This document shows, in pieces, positions 16,873 to 26,774 of a stretch of 64,000 nt of DNA (positions within the stretch are counted from its first letter, which is position 1; the number at the start of each line of letters is the position of its first letter). Both the position numbers and the translations under genes were made by a program. Source of the DNA: Amycolatopsis nivea (GTDB lineage Bacteria; Actinomycetota; Actinomycetes; Mycobacteriales; Pseudonocardiaceae). The stretch covers positions 173,475-237,474 of the forward strand of contig NZ_SDLT01000011.1 in the NCBI RefSeq assembly GCF_004522235.1, given 5' to 3'. A model generated the notes under the pieces. It was given only the letters and a program-made list of their open reading frames with translations, was not told where the DNA came from and ran no database searches.

Positions 16873-16892
16873 ACTTCGAGTACGCTTGAAGT
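16873..16892. promoter_or_regulatory. MerR-type operator
   Basis: ACTTCGAG-TACG-CTTGAAGT is an 8-bp inverted repeat with one mismatch pair, centred in the 37-bp gap between the methyltransferase gene and the MerR gene. MerR proteins bind such repeats inside promoters with long -35/-10 spacing and twist them. It ends 3 bp before the merR start codon. Confidence 0.6.
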
Positions 16893-16895
16893 CAA

Positions 16896-17333
16896 ATGAC
16901 TGCCACCCTGTCCATCGGCGAACTGGCCGAGCGCACCGGCGTGCCGACGAGCGCGCTGCGTTACTACGACGAACTCGGTCTCGTGCGCCCGGCGGAACGG
17001 GAAGCGGGCCGGCGGCGTTACGCCGAGTCCGCGGTCAAGGACGTCGGCGTGCTGCTGTTCTTCCAGGAAATCGGCTTCACGCTGTCCGAAATCGGCCGTT
17101 TCCTCACCGGAGAACAGCCGAGCCGCCAGGAAATGATCGACGGCAAACTCGCCGAACTGGCCGAGCAGCAACGCCGCATCGAGGTCGCCCGCGCCGCGCT
17201 CGAACACGGGCGGCACTGTCCGGCCAGCGATCCGCTGAAGTGCCCGCGGTTCTGGACGATCATCGAGGAACGGCAACGCGGCCTGTCGCTGGCGGAAAGC
17301 CACGAACGGGCACACGACACTAAGACCCCGTAA
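16896..17333 (+). CDS. MerR-family regulator with a CX7C motif
   Basis: This 145-residue regulator has the MerR winged helix at residues about 5-75 (SIGELAERTGVPTSALRYYD, then ELGLVRPAERE). A dimerisation helix and a C-terminal HCPASDPLKCPRF follow, containing two cysteines spaced CX7C. That spacing resembles the metal-binding loop of CueR-type sensors, but the specificity residues differ and the signal is uncertain. It is divergent from the methyltransferase gene. Its 3' end overlaps the convergent photolyase gene by 14 bp. Confidence 0.85.
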   Translation: MTATLSIGELAERTGVPTSALRYYDELGLVRPAEREAGRRRYAESAVKDVGVLLFFQEIGFTLSEIGRFLTGEQPSRQEMIDGKLAELAEQQRRIEVARAALEHGRHCPASDPLKCPRFWTIIEERQRGLSLAESHERAHDTKTP

Positions 17334-18678
17334 TCGCCCCATACCGCTGCAACGCGACCTGCCGCTCCTCGGCGTGGTCCACGATCGGCTCCGGATACCC
17401 CGCCGGCCGCTCCTTCAGCACGTGCACCGCTTTCCCTTCCACCCCACGCAATTCCGGCACGTACCGGCGCACGTAATCGCCCTGCGGGTCGAATTTCTGG
17501 CCCTGCGTGGTCGGATTGAAGATCCGGAAGTACGGCGCGGAGTCCGTCCCGGAACCGGCGACCCATTGCCAGTTCAGTTGATTCGACGCCAGATCGCCGT
17601 CCACCAGATGTTTCATGAAGTGCCGCGCGCCCCACCACCACGGCAGATGCAGGTCCTTTACCAGGAAACTCGCCACGATCATCCGGACCCGGTTGTGCAT
17701 CCAGCCCTCGGCCAGCAGCTGCCGCATTCCGGCGTCGACGATCGGATAGCCGGTCCGGCCTTCGCACCACAGCGCGAACATCTCGCGCGCGATTTTCCCG
17801 GTGTCGTAACGCATTCCGTCGAACCGCCGGTCGTAGTTCTGCCGCGCGGTTTCCGGGCGATTCCACAGGACGTCGGCGTGGAACTCGCGCCAGCACAGTT
17901 CGGACCGCAACGCCTGCGCACCCTCGGAGCGGTTCCCGGCCAGGTCGGCCAGCATCGTCCGCGGATGGATCGCGCCCCAGCGCAGGTAGGGCGAAAGCCT
18001 GGTGGTGCCAGCATGATCCGGACGATCGCGTTCGGTCGCGTAATCCGCGAGACCGTCGGAAAGGAACTCCTGCCACACCGCCAACGCGGCGTCCTCCCCC
18101 GCTGGCGGAAGCTCGCACTCCACCTCCGGAGTTTCCGGCAAAGGATCCGAAGAAGAAGGCTTGACCCAGTCCACAATAGACACATCGGTGTCCGCCGGAC
18201 GAGGCCAGCCGTGCTGCGCCCATGCGCGGTAGAACGGAGTGAACACCCGATACGGGGTACCGTCCGGTTTCGTGACCCGCCCCGGTGTCACGGCATACGG
18301 AGACCCCGTCGGCACCCACTGAATTCGATGCTCTGCCAAGGCTTCGGCCACGGCATCGTCACGCTCGCGTCCGTATGGTGCGGTATCCGCGGAGACGTGC
18401 ACCGCCGCCGCCCGGATCTCCTGTGCCGCGGCCACGACCTCCCGCACCGGATCGCCGTAGCGCACCATCAGCCGGCCGGACAATGCTTTGTCCAACTCCC
18501 GCAAGGAATTCAGCAGGAACGCGACCCGCGGCGAACCGGCTGGTTTGAGGAGCCGGTCGTCCAGCACGTACAGCGCCAGAATGTGCTTGCTGTGCTTGGC
18601 CGCCTCGAACAGCGCGGCGTGGTCCCGCAACCGGAGATCCCGGCGGAACCACAGCACGACCGGTGCTTCCATCGTCAT
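17320..18678 (-). CDS. phr: Deoxyribodipyrimidine photo-lyase
   Basis: This 452-residue class I CPD photolyase uses FADH- and an antenna cofactor to split UV-induced pyrimidine dimers. It opens with LWFRRDLRLRDH (antenna domain). The FAD domain shows TRLSPYLRWGAIHPRTML, WREFHADVLW, TGYPIVDAGMRQL, GWMHNRVRMIVASF and DSAPYFRIFNPTTQGQKFD, all signature segments. The start is set at ATG 18678; an in-frame ATG also lies 6 nt further in. A strong hairpin lies just upstream, belonging to the next operon's end. Confidence 0.93.
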   Translation of the reverse strand: MTMEAPVVLWFRRDLRLRDHAALFEAAKHSKHILALYVLDDRLLKPAGSPRVAFLLNSLRELDKALSGRLMVRYGDPVREVVAAAQEIRAAAVHVSADTAPYGRERDDAVAEALAEHRIQWVPTGSPYAVTPGRVTKPDGTPYRVFTPFYRAWAQHGWPRPADTDVSIVDWVKPSSSDPLPETPEVECELPPAGEDAALAVWQEFLSDGLADYATERDRPDHAGTTRLSPYLRWGAIHPRTMLADLAGNRSEGAQALRSELCWREFHADVLWNRPETARQNYDRRFDGMRYDTGKIAREMFALWCEGRTGYPIVDAGMRQLLAEGWMHNRVRMIVASFLVKDLHLPWWWGARHFMKHLVDGDLASNQLNWQWVAGSGTDSAPYFRIFNPTTQGQKFDPQGDYVRRYVPELRGVEGKAVHVLKERPAGYPEPIVDHAEERQVALQRYGAITGS

Positions 18679-18691
18679 GCCGCACAACGAT

Positions 18692-18727
18692 AAACGCCCC
18701 GCCGCGCGAAGGCACGGCGGGGCGTTT
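18692..18727 (-). terminator. Terminator of the citrate synthase gene
   Basis: A perfect 13-bp stem (AAACGCCCCGCCG with CGGCGGGGCGTTT) surrounds a 10-nt loop 15 bp after the gltA stop. Reading on the minus strand, it ends in TTTA. It separates gltA from the photolyase gene. Confidence 0.8.
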
Positions 18728-18741
18728 CACGAAGCAGCGGC

Positions 18742-20058
<1,317 letters not shown>

Positions 20059-20249
20059 GCAGGTCCCTCTCACGTTGGGCACGGGACGGCGGCGCCTGCA
20101 AGGTTCCGCAGTAGCCACGTGTTCACGCGAGGAAACACGCGCCTCGCTGCACACCGCCCCGCTGGGTATGAATTCACCACTACGCTAGTCGAAGGGTGGG
20201 TCAGTCCGCACTCGCTGCGTTGCCCCAAAAGGCCCCATTGGGACCAGGT

Positions 20250-21245
20250 TCACACGGTGGCCGCCATATCCGCGGCGGTCGGCGGCTCCGCTCCGCTGCG
20301 GGAGACCGTGATCGACGCCGCTTTCGCCGCATAAGCAAGCGCTTCGGTCCACGCGCCGGCGTCGAGTGCGGCCAGGTCGCGCACGGTGCGCTGGTGCAGC
20401 CAGGCGAGCAACGCGCCCTGCACGGTGTCGCCGGCGCCGATCGTGTCCGCGACCTCGACCTTGCGAGACGGAACGTGTGCCAGCTCACCAGCCGAAGTGA
20501 TCACAGACAAGCCGTCCGCGCCCCGGGTGAGCACGACGGCGTCCACACCGGACTCCACCCACGTTTTCGCGGCGGCCACCGGGTCGGCTCCCTCGGCGAG
20601 CCACGCGGCGTCGTCGTCAGAGATTTTCAACAGCCGCACGTCGGGCAGCCACGAGGCGAAACGCGCGCGATAGGCCGCCGGGTCGGCGATGAGCGCCTCC
20701 CGGATGTTCGGGTCGAGCACGGTCAGGGTCCCACGCGCGGATTCGCGGCGCAGAATCTGCTCGTACGCGCTCGCGCCGGGTTCGAGCACCATGCCGAGCG
20801 TTCCGAGCGACAGCGCGGTGGTTTCTTCCGGCAGCGCACCGGGATCGGAAACCAGCCGATCGGCGGTTCCCTCGACGTAGAAGGTGTATTGCGCGGCGCC
20901 GCGTTCGTCGAGCGCGACGACGGCGAGCGTCGTCGGCTCGTTGCCGCGCTGCAGCAAGGAAGTGTCGACGTTCGAAGCGGTAAGGCGATTCGCCAACGCG
21001 ACGCCGAACCGGTCGGTGGAAATCCGGGACAGGAACGACGCGGGAACGCCGAGCCGGGCCGCGGCGAGCGCGACGTTGTATGGACCACCGCCGAGCCGGG
21101 GCAGCAGCGCGCGCAGCCCACCGTCCACAGTGGAATCCAACGGTTCGCCAGGAACGAGGTCGACCAGCGCCTCTCCACCCACCACGATCACAAGCGGCGA
21201 GTGTAGAGGAACGGGCGCTGACAATTCCTGTCCCGATGCGGACAA
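20250..21245 (-). CDS. PfkB-family sugar kinase (fructokinase-like)
   Basis: This 331-residue ribokinase-fold enzyme is probably a carbohydrate kinase. The N-terminal VVGGEALVDL and GGGPYNVALAAARLG strands bind the sugar. The C-terminal ADTIGAGDTVQGALLAW carries the anion-hole GAGD with the catalytic Asp. The substrate is not certain, though similarity to fructokinases is the usual label. The N-terminal ~15 residues look poorly conserved, so the true start may be a downstream GTG. It starts 1 bp after the upstream TetR gene's stop and may be co-transcribed with it. Confidence 0.87.
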   Translation of the reverse strand: MSASGQELSAPVPLHSPLVIVVGGEALVDLVPGEPLDSTVDGGLRALLPRLGGGPYNVALAAARLGVPASFLSRISTDRFGVALANRLTASNVDTSLLQRGNEPTTLAVVALDERGAAQYTFYVEGTADRLVSDPGALPEETTALSLGTLGMVLEPGASAYEQILRRESARGTLTVLDPNIREALIADPAAYRARFASWLPDVRLLKISDDDAAWLAEGADPVAAAKTWVESGVDAVVLTRGADGLSVITSAGELAHVPSRKVEVADTIGAGDTVQGALLAWLHQRTVRDLAALDAGAWTEALAYAAKAASITVSRSGAEPPTAADMAATV

Positions 21246-21246
21246 A

Positions 21247-21837
21247 TCAGTTCTTGTCGAGCCCGCCGAGCAGAAGTTCGCCGAGCGCGGTGAAAGCTTC
21301 CGCGTCGGACACGTCGGTGCGCCTGCCGAGCACGCCGGTCTGAATGCCCTCGATGATCAGTCCGGTCATTTCGGCCACGAGCCGCGCGTGCACGTCGCGG
21401 AACACTCCGTCGGCGACGCCCTTGTCGATGAACGCGCGGATCCGGCGCGCGGCGGCGCGGCTGTTGAGCTGATAGGTGTCGCGGGCGGGCGCGAAGGCGG
21501 CGATGTCGGCCATGAACTCCGGCGACGCCCGGTTCAGGTGCTCGGAGACGCCGGAGAGGTACTCGCCGATCAGCTCGCGCGCGTCGTCGATGCCCGCGAT
21601 CCGCTTTTCCAGGCGTTCGGCGGCGTCGCGGAAGAAGTGCGCGACGACCTTGACCGCGAGCTGCTCCTTGCTCGGCGCGAGCGCGTACAGCGTCGATTTC
21701 GAGCAGCGGAGCCGGGCGGCCAGGTCGTCGAGCGTGAAGCCGGCGAAGCCCTCCGCCAGGAACAACGCCTCGAGCTCGCGCAGCAGCGCCTGCTGCCGCG
21801 CGGTGGGCCGGCGACGGGCTTCAGGGGTGGACATCAC
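21247..21837 (-). CDS. TetR-family regulator divergent from an acyl-CoA dehydrogenase
   Basis: This 196-residue regulator has a TetR-type HTH at about residues 14-60 (ALFLAEGFAGFTLDDLAARL, then CSKSTLYALAPSKEQL) and a C-terminal helical domain. It is divergent from the acyl-CoA dehydrogenase gene, and the gap holds an inverted repeat of AGTACC half-sites, so it likely represses the dehydrogenase and itself. An acyl-CoA or fatty acid as ligand is an inference from this neighbour. Confidence 0.87.
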   Translation of the reverse strand: MMSTPEARRRPTARQQALLRELEALFLAEGFAGFTLDDLAARLRCSKSTLYALAPSKEQLAVKVVAHFFRDAAERLEKRIAGIDDARELIGEYLSGVSEHLNRASPEFMADIAAFAPARDTYQLNSRAAARRIRAFIDKGVADGVFRDVHARLVAEMTGLIIEGIQTGVLGRRTDVSDAEAFTALGELLLGGLDKN

Positions 21838-21880
21838 GTCACTATCTCCTACCGATCAGGGACAGTCCCGCTCCGGATAC

Positions 21881-21918
21881 GGTACTCTCAATCATCCGTC
21901 AGTACTGTTTTCAGTACC
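21881..21918. promoter_or_regulatory. AGTAC-repeat operator upstream of the acyl-CoA dehydrogenase
   Basis: GGTACT (21881-21886) pairs with AGTACC (21913-21918), and a further palindrome CAGTACTG (21900-21907) lies between them. The half-sites are about 12-20 bp apart, within the 99-bp gap between the divergent tetR and dehydrogenase genes. Confidence 0.55.
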
Positions 21919-21936
21919 GCCGCCTGGGAGGAAGCC

Positions 21937-23082
21937 ATGCCGGTCGACCGTCTGCTGCCGACGCCGGAGTCCGAAGACCTGCTCGCACTCGTCACGGAAA
22001 TCGCCCGTGACGAGCTGAAACCGCGTGCTTCGGCCGACGAGGAGGCCGAGAAGTTCCCGCGCGACCTGTTCACCCTGATGGGCAAGTCCGGACTGCTGGG
22101 CCTGCCGTACCCGGAGCGCTGGGGCGGTGCCGAGCAGCCGTACGAGGTCTACCTGCAGGCGCTCGAGGAGATCGCCGCCGCGTGGATGAGCGTGGGCGTC
22201 GGGCTGTCGGTGCACACGATGTCCTGCTACGCGCTCGCGCACTACGGCACGGAAGAACAGCAGGACCGCTGGATGCCGGACATGCTGGGCGGCTCGCTGC
22301 TCGGCGCGTACGCCCTGTCGGAAACGCACGCCGGCTCGGACGCGGCCGCGCTGTCCACCCGCGCGCGGCTTTCCGAGGACGAGTACGTCGTCAACGGCAC
22401 GAAAGCGTGGATCACCCACGCCGGAGTGGCGGACTTCTACACCACGATGGTCCGCACGAGCGACGACGGCGGGCACGGCATCTCGTGTCTCCTGGTCGAC
22501 TCGTCGACTCCCGGCCTGTCGGCTGCTCCGCGCGAACGGAAAATGGGCCTCACCGGGTCCCCGACCGCGCAGATGCTGTTCGAGGACGCGCGGGTCCCGG
22601 CCGACCGGCTCATCGGCGGCGAGGGCGCCGGCCTGAAGATCGCACTGTCGTCGCTCAGTTCGGGACGACTCGGGATCGCCGCGTGCGCGGTGGGCCTGGC
22701 GCAGGCGGCCCTGGACGAGGCCGTGGAATACGCGAAGGGCCGCACGCAGTTCGGCCGCCCGATCGCGGATTTCCAGGGCTTGGAGTTCCTGCTGGCGGAT
22801 ATGGCGGCGACGGTCGAGTCGGCCCGCGCGACCTACCTGGACGCCGCTCGCCGCCGCGACCGCGGCCTGGACTTCCAGCGGCAGTCGTCGATCGCGAAGC
22901 TGGTGGCGACGGACGGCGCGATGAAGGTGACGACGGACGCGGTCCAGGTCCTCGGCGGTGCCGGGTACACGCGGGACTTCCCGGTGGAGCGGTACATGCG
23001 GGAGGCGAAGGTGCCGCAGATCTTCGAGGGGACGAACCAGATCCAGCGGATGGTGATCGCGCGTTCCCTGAAGAACGCCTAG
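21937..23082 (+). CDS. Acyl-CoA dehydrogenase
   Basis: This 381-residue flavoprotein introduces the alpha-beta double bond into an acyl-CoA. It shows YALSETHAGSD (FAD/substrate loop), WITHAGVADFY, GEGAGLKIALSSLSSGRLGI (Arg for FAD) and GGAGYTRDFPVERYMREAK. The catalytic base is the Glu in FEGTNQIQR. The length is standard. A GGGAGGAAG ribosome site precedes the ATG. Chain-length class cannot be told; branched- or short-chain substrates are common for such TetR-controlled single genes. Its end overlaps the convergent HxlR gene. Confidence 0.92.
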   Translation: MPVDRLLPTPESEDLLALVTEIARDELKPRASADEEAEKFPRDLFTLMGKSGLLGLPYPERWGGAEQPYEVYLQALEEIAAAWMSVGVGLSVHTMSCYALAHYGTEEQQDRWMPDMLGGSLLGAYALSETHAGSDAAALSTRARLSEDEYVVNGTKAWITHAGVADFYTTMVRTSDDGGHGISCLLVDSSTPGLSAAPRERKMGLTGSPTAQMLFEDARVPADRLIGGEGAGLKIALSSLSSGRLGIAACAVGLAQAALDEAVEYAKGRTQFGRPIADFQGLEFLLADMAATVESARATYLDAARRRDRGLDFQRQSSIAKLVATDGAMKVTTDAVQVLGGAGYTRDFPVERYMREAKVPQIFEGTNQIQRMVIARSLKNA

Positions 23083-23441
23083 TCTTTTCTGTCGTCATAA
23101 GCCACGCGGGCGGCCTGCACGCGGCCCGCGTTGGCTTTCGACCAGTCGGCGATCGCACTGGTCAAGGCCCCGACGTCCCGGCCCAGATCGGTCAGCGCGT
23201 ACTCCACGCGCGGCGGGATCGTCGGGTAGATCGTGCGGGTGACCATTCCGTCGCGTTCGAGGTTGCGCAGCACCTGGGTGAGCGATTTCTGTGTCACGCC
23301 TTCGACGCCGCGGCGCAGTTCGGTGAACCGCAGCGGGCGTTCGTACTGGCGGAGGAGACCGAGGACGTAGAGCGTCCACTTGTTCGCCAGCACGTCCATC
23401 ACGGTGCGCGAGGGACACGCTTTCGCATACTTGGTATCCAT
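23079..23441 (-). CDS. HxlR-family transcriptional regulator
   Basis: This 120-residue winged-helix protein of the HxlR/DUF24 family has the signature VMDVLANKWTLYVLGLL, then PLRFTELRRGVEGVTQKSLT, RNLERDGMVTR and YALTDLGRDV. A Cys at residue 9 (KACPSRT) is placed like the redox-sensing Cys of YodB/HypR-type members, which suggests a response to electrophiles or oxidants. It is divergent from an NmrA-like oxidoreductase gene, a typical target arrangement. Confidence 0.9.
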   Translation of the reverse strand: MDTKYAKACPSRTVMDVLANKWTLYVLGLLRQYERPLRFTELRRGVEGVTQKSLTQVLRNLERDGMVTRTIYPTIPPRVEYALTDLGRDVGALTSAIADWSKANAGRVQAARVAYDDRKD

Positions 23442-23449
23442 TGGGTACC
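23433..23449. promoter_or_regulatory. Candidate HxlR operator
   Basis: GGTATCC-A-TTGGGTACC is a near-palindrome with GGTA/TACC ends that covers the hxlR start codon and faces the divergent oxidoreductase gene 60 bp away. Confidence 0.45.
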
Positions 23450-23508
23450 TATGGTTCGTTGAGGTGCCTTCTTCACAGACGATACTGGCGGCGAGCAGTC
23501 TTGGTCGC

Positions 23509-24309
23509 ATGATCTTGGTTACCGGTGCCACCGGAAAAATCGGCAGCGAAGTCGTCCGCCTGCTCGGACCTGTCCGGACGCTCGTCCGCACCCCTTCGGG
23601 CGGGGCCGATGAGGTGGTCGGCGATTTCGACCGGCCGGACACCCCCGACGCGGCACTGCGCGGGGTCGACACCCTCGTGCTGATCGGGCCCGCGGTGGCG
23701 TCGCAGCTGACGGTGCTCGACCGCGCGGCCGCGAACGGAGTGCGGCACGTCGTGCGGGTCACCAACCACAAGGCTGTTGACGATTCGCCAGTCGCCCGGC
23801 GGCGGGAGCACGCGCGGATTGACGCGCACCTCAAGGCGTCCGGGATGGAGTACACGCTGCTGGCGCCGAACTTCTTTATGCAGAATCTGCTCGCCCTCGC
23901 ACCGGAGATCGCGGCGACGGGCGGCTTTTCTTCGTCCGTGGGCGATGGCCGGATCGGAATGATCGACGCCCGAGACGTCGCCGCCGCGGCTGCCACGATC
24001 GCGACGGCCCCGGCGGAGCATGCCGGGCGGACGTATCTGCTGACTGGGCCGGAGTTGGTCACGTTCGCCGACGTGGCCCGGGAGTGGGCTGCGGTTACCG
24101 GCCGCCCGGTGGAGTACCGGCGGATTTCGGCTGCGGAGCACCAGGCGGTGATGGAGTCGAACGGGGTGCCGGAGGCGGGGTCGAATGCGCAGGTCTTCGA
24201 GCTGCTGGCGGCCGGGGACGGGGCTTGGCTGAGCGACGATTTCGCCGCGGTGACCGGGGGTTCGCCGCGGGGGTTGGGGGCGTTCCTCGCGGACCACCTC
24301 TTCTCTTGA
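23509..24309 (+). CDS. NAD(P)-binding NmrA-like oxidoreductase
   Basis: This 266-residue atypical short-chain dehydrogenase has the N-terminal motif MILVTGATGKIGSEVVRLLG and a middle EYTLLAPNFFMQNLL segment typical of NmrA-like and QorB-type proteins. It has no Tyr-x3-Lys catalytic pair, as expected for the group. It is divergent from an HxlR regulator, which in known cases controls quinone or aldehyde detoxification. A quinone reductase role is therefore plausible but not shown. The start is the ATG at 23509. Confidence 0.83.
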   Translation: MILVTGATGKIGSEVVRLLGPVRTLVRTPSGGADEVVGDFDRPDTPDAALRGVDTLVLIGPAVASQLTVLDRAAANGVRHVVRVTNHKAVDDSPVARRREHARIDAHLKASGMEYTLLAPNFFMQNLLALAPEIAATGGFSSSVGDGRIGMIDARDVAAAAATIATAPAEHAGRTYLLTGPELVTFADVAREWAAVTGRPVEYRRISAAEHQAVMESNGVPEAGSNAQVFELLAAGDGAWLSDDFAAVTGGSPRGLGAFLADHLFS

Positions 24310-24378
24310 GCGCACGCCGAGCATGATCCACCCGGTGGCGAAACATGGCTCTCCGTGTCGATATGGTCACTGACAGTT

Positions 24379-24395
24379 TCACGGCAGGCGTGAGA
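24379..24395 (+). promoter_or_regulatory. TCAC-N7-GTGAGA motif upstream of the Uma2 gene
   Basis: TCACGGCAGGCGTGAGA lies 27-43 bp before the start codon and matches 14 of 17 bases with a motif at 3294-3310. It could be an operator or part of a promoter (an AAT follows). Confidence 0.35.
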
Positions 24396-24421
24396 CAATG
24401 CCGGTGACGTGAGGAGACGCT

Positions 24422-25030
24422 GTGACAGCACTTCCCGAGCCGACGCGTGGTGAATTCCCCTGGGAGATCCCGGATCACCTGCTGTCGATCGAGGAATACG
24501 CGGCCCTCGGTGAAACCGACTCCGGCTTCACTGAGCTTGTGGAGGGCCGTTTGATGATGTCGCCCAGTCCGAGACCTGATCACGGCCTCGCGATGCTAGA
24601 GCTTGCCCACCAAATTCGCCCCTTCGTGCCCGAGGGGTTCAAAACGGCGGCGGAGACCGATATCGATCTTGAGCTCGCGCCCGCCGGAGGACCAGGTTTT
24701 TCCCGCCGTCCCGACCTGTTGATCGTCAGCAAAGCAGAACTCGCACGCCGTCGCCAGGAGGGCGGGATGCTCCGCGCGACCGGGATTCTTCTCGTCGTCG
24801 AGATCGTGTCGCCTGGTTCGAAACGCACCGACTACACCACCAAGCACGACGAGTACGCCGACGCCGGAATCCCGTTCTACTGGATCCTCGACCTCGACGA
24901 CCCGGTCTCCCTCGTCGCCTGTCACCAGGCCGGAGAACTCGGCTACCAGGACGCCCCTGCCGCCACCGGGACGTTCCGCACTACAGAGCCGTTCCCCGCC
25001 GAAATCGATCTCACCGCGCTGCTCGATTGA
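24422..25030 (+). CDS. Uma2-family (DUF820) putative endonuclease
   Basis: This 202-residue protein has the PD-(D/E)XK-like fold of the Uma2 family. Visible are LVEGRLMMSPSP (Glu), RRPDLLIVSK (Asp), VVEIVSPGSKRTDYTTK (Glu-x-Val with Lys) and HDEYADAGIPFYWILD. These proteins are abundant in actinobacteria and cyanobacteria; nuclease activity is predicted but the role is unknown. A GAGGAG site precedes the GTG start. It is a single-gene unit with its own upstream palindrome. Confidence 0.85.
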   Translation: MTALPEPTRGEFPWEIPDHLLSIEEYAALGETDSGFTELVEGRLMMSPSPRPDHGLAMLELAHQIRPFVPEGFKTAAETDIDLELAPAGGPGFSRRPDLLIVSKAELARRRQEGGMLRATGILLVVEIVSPGSKRTDYTTKHDEYADAGIPFYWILDLDDPVSLVACHQAGELGYQDAPAATGTFRTTEPFPAEIDLTALLD

Positions 25031-25059
25031 GGCGGCCGGTCAGGCCGCCTCAACCAACC

Positions 25060-26280
25060 TCAGCGAGCTTCCCGGTACCGCCGATCCGCCGAAACGCCCT
25101 CGCCGGTCGTCTCGTCGAAGTGGTAGACCTCCTTGCCCCGCACGAACACCCGCATCGCGCGGTTCATCACGTCCAGCGGGTCGCCGGACCACAGCACCAC
25201 GTCCGCGTCCAGGCCGGGGGTCAGGGTGCCGATCCGGTCGTCCAGGCCGAGCATCTGCGCCGGGTGCAGGGTCAATGCCTTCAGCGCGGTCTCCGGGTCC
25301 AGGCCGTCCTTCACCGCCAGTGCGGCTTGGTACACCAGGAAGTTGATCGGGATGACCGGGTGGTCCGTGGTGATCGCGATCTTCACCCCGGCGCGCGCGA
25401 GGATTCCGGCCGAGCGCAGGGTGCGGTTGCGCAGTTCCACCTTGGACTTCGTGGTGAAGAGCGGGCCGAGGATCACCGGGACGTCGCGTTCGGCCAGCAG
25501 GTCCGCGATCAGGTGGCCTTCGGTGCCGTGGTTGATCACCAGTTTGTAGCCGAATTCGTCGGCCAGCCGGATCGCGGTCACCATGTCGTCGGCGCGGTGC
25601 ACGTGCTGGTCCCAGTACAGCTCGCCGTCGAGGACCTTCGCCAGCGTTTCGTTCGTCAGGTCCGTTTCGAACGGTTTGCCCTCGGACCGCGTGTGCTCGC
25701 GCTTTTCCTGGTAGTTGCGGGCCTTCGTGAACGCCTCGCGCAGAATCGCGGCCACCCCGAGCCTGGTCGAGGGCGTGACCTTCTTCTCCCCGTAAACCCG
25801 CTTCGGGTTCTCGCCCAGCGCGCTCTTCACGCTCACCTGCTCGGCGAACACCATGTCCAGAATGGACCGGCCCCACGTCTTCACGCCGATGGTCTGCCCG
25901 CCGATCGGGTTGCCCGACCCCGGCTTGATCACCACGCTCGTGACGCCGCCCGCCAGCGCGTCGTCGAAGCCCGGTTCGTACGGGTCGATCCCGTCGATCG
26001 CGCGGAAGCGGGCGCCGTTCGGGTCGGTCATTTCGTTGGTGTCGTTGCCCGCCCAGCCCTCGCCGTCCTCGTGGACGCCGAGGTGCGCGTGCGCGTCGAT
26101 GAATCCCGGCAAGACCCAGCTGCCGGACGCGTCCACCAGTTCCGCGTCCTCCGGCACCTCGACGTCGGCCTCAGCCCCGACGTGGGTGATCCGGCCGTCT
26201 TCGATGAGCACGGTGCCGCCCTCGATCGGAGCGGCGCCGACGGGGACCACATAGCCCCCGACAATCGCCTTGTAAGCCAT
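25060..26280 (-). CDS. Amidohydrolase (imidazolonepropionase/dihydroorotase-like)
   Basis: This 406-residue metal-dependent hydrolase has the N-terminal beta-domain with ILIEDGRITHVG-like sequence and DAHAHLGVHEDGEGW (first metal His pair). HVHRADDMVTA, VINHGTEGHL, TTDHPVIPI (metal Asp) and HPAQMLGLDDRIGTL follow, the order of the amidohydrolase superfamily. The substrate, probably a cyclic amide or peptide-like compound, is unknown. The ATG at 26280 is chosen as the start of the conserved MAYKAIVGG opening. It follows the GNAT gene by 20 bp and may be the last gene of that operon. Confidence 0.87.
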   Translation of the reverse strand: MAYKAIVGGYVVPVGAAPIEGGTVLIEDGRITHVGAEADVEVPEDAELVDASGSWVLPGFIDAHAHLGVHEDGEGWAGNDTNEMTDPNGARFRAIDGIDPYEPGFDDALAGGVTSVVIKPGSGNPIGGQTIGVKTWGRSILDMVFAEQVSVKSALGENPKRVYGEKKVTPSTRLGVAAILREAFTKARNYQEKREHTRSEGKPFETDLTNETLAKVLDGELYWDQHVHRADDMVTAIRLADEFGYKLVINHGTEGHLIADLLAERDVPVILGPLFTTKSKVELRNRTLRSAGILARAGVKIAITTDHPVIPINFLVYQAALAVKDGLDPETALKALTLHPAQMLGLDDRIGTLTPGLDADVVLWSGDPLDVMNRAMRVFVRGKEVYHFDETTGEGVSADRRYREAR

Positions 26281-26300
26281 AGTTTGACACGCTAACGAAC

Positions 26301-26774
26301 TCACCCGGGTTCGCGCATCCGGGGTTTTTCCAGGTGCACCAACTGATAGTCCGCCTCCGGCGACCGATGCGTCTCGCGGTAACCGAGCTTTCGGTACAAA
26401 TAGAGCGGCCCGGCCGAACGTTCGCCGGTGAACAGCCGGAACACCGTCACCTCCGCCGGGGTCGACTCCTCCGCGGCTGCCAGCAGCGCGGTGCCGAGTC
26501 CCTCGCCCTGACGATCCGGCGCCACCACGAGCCTGCCGATCTCGCCGACTGGGCCGGACACTCGCATCCGCACGCTCGCCACGAGCCTGCCGCCGTCGCG
26601 GAATCCCCAGACCGTGATCGACGGGTCGGCGATGGCCGCCCGCACGTCGTCGAGGGTGTCCAGCAACGGCGGCAGGTCGAAGTTCTGGTGCGCCCGCGCC
26701 TCGGTGATGTACGCGGTTTGCTGCAAGGTCAGCAGTTCGCCCGCGGCGGCCTCGGTCAGCAGTTCGAGTTTCAC
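26301..26774 (-). CDS. GNAT-family N-acetyltransferase
   Basis: This 157-residue acetyltransferase has the acetyl-CoA-binding motif GRLVVAPDRQGEGLGTALL (about residues 78-96). The YLYRKLGYRETHR segment follows, with the conserved Tyr of the fold. The GTG at 26774 is used because it overlaps the epimerase stop (GTGA). The substrate is unknown. Confidence 0.87.
   Translation of the reverse strand: MKLELLTEAAAGELLTLQQTAYITEARAHQNFDLPPLLDTLDDVRAAIADPSITVWGFRDGGRLVASVRMRVSGPVGEIGRLVVAPDRQGEGLGTALLAAAEESTPAEVTVFRLFTGERSAGPLYLYRKLGYRETHRSPEADYQLVHLEKPRMREPG

Noticed and set aside
20059..20249. Possible regulatory RNA in the gltA leader
   Set aside because: Short inverted repeats exist, but no recognisable riboswitch core or anti-terminator pair could be defended.
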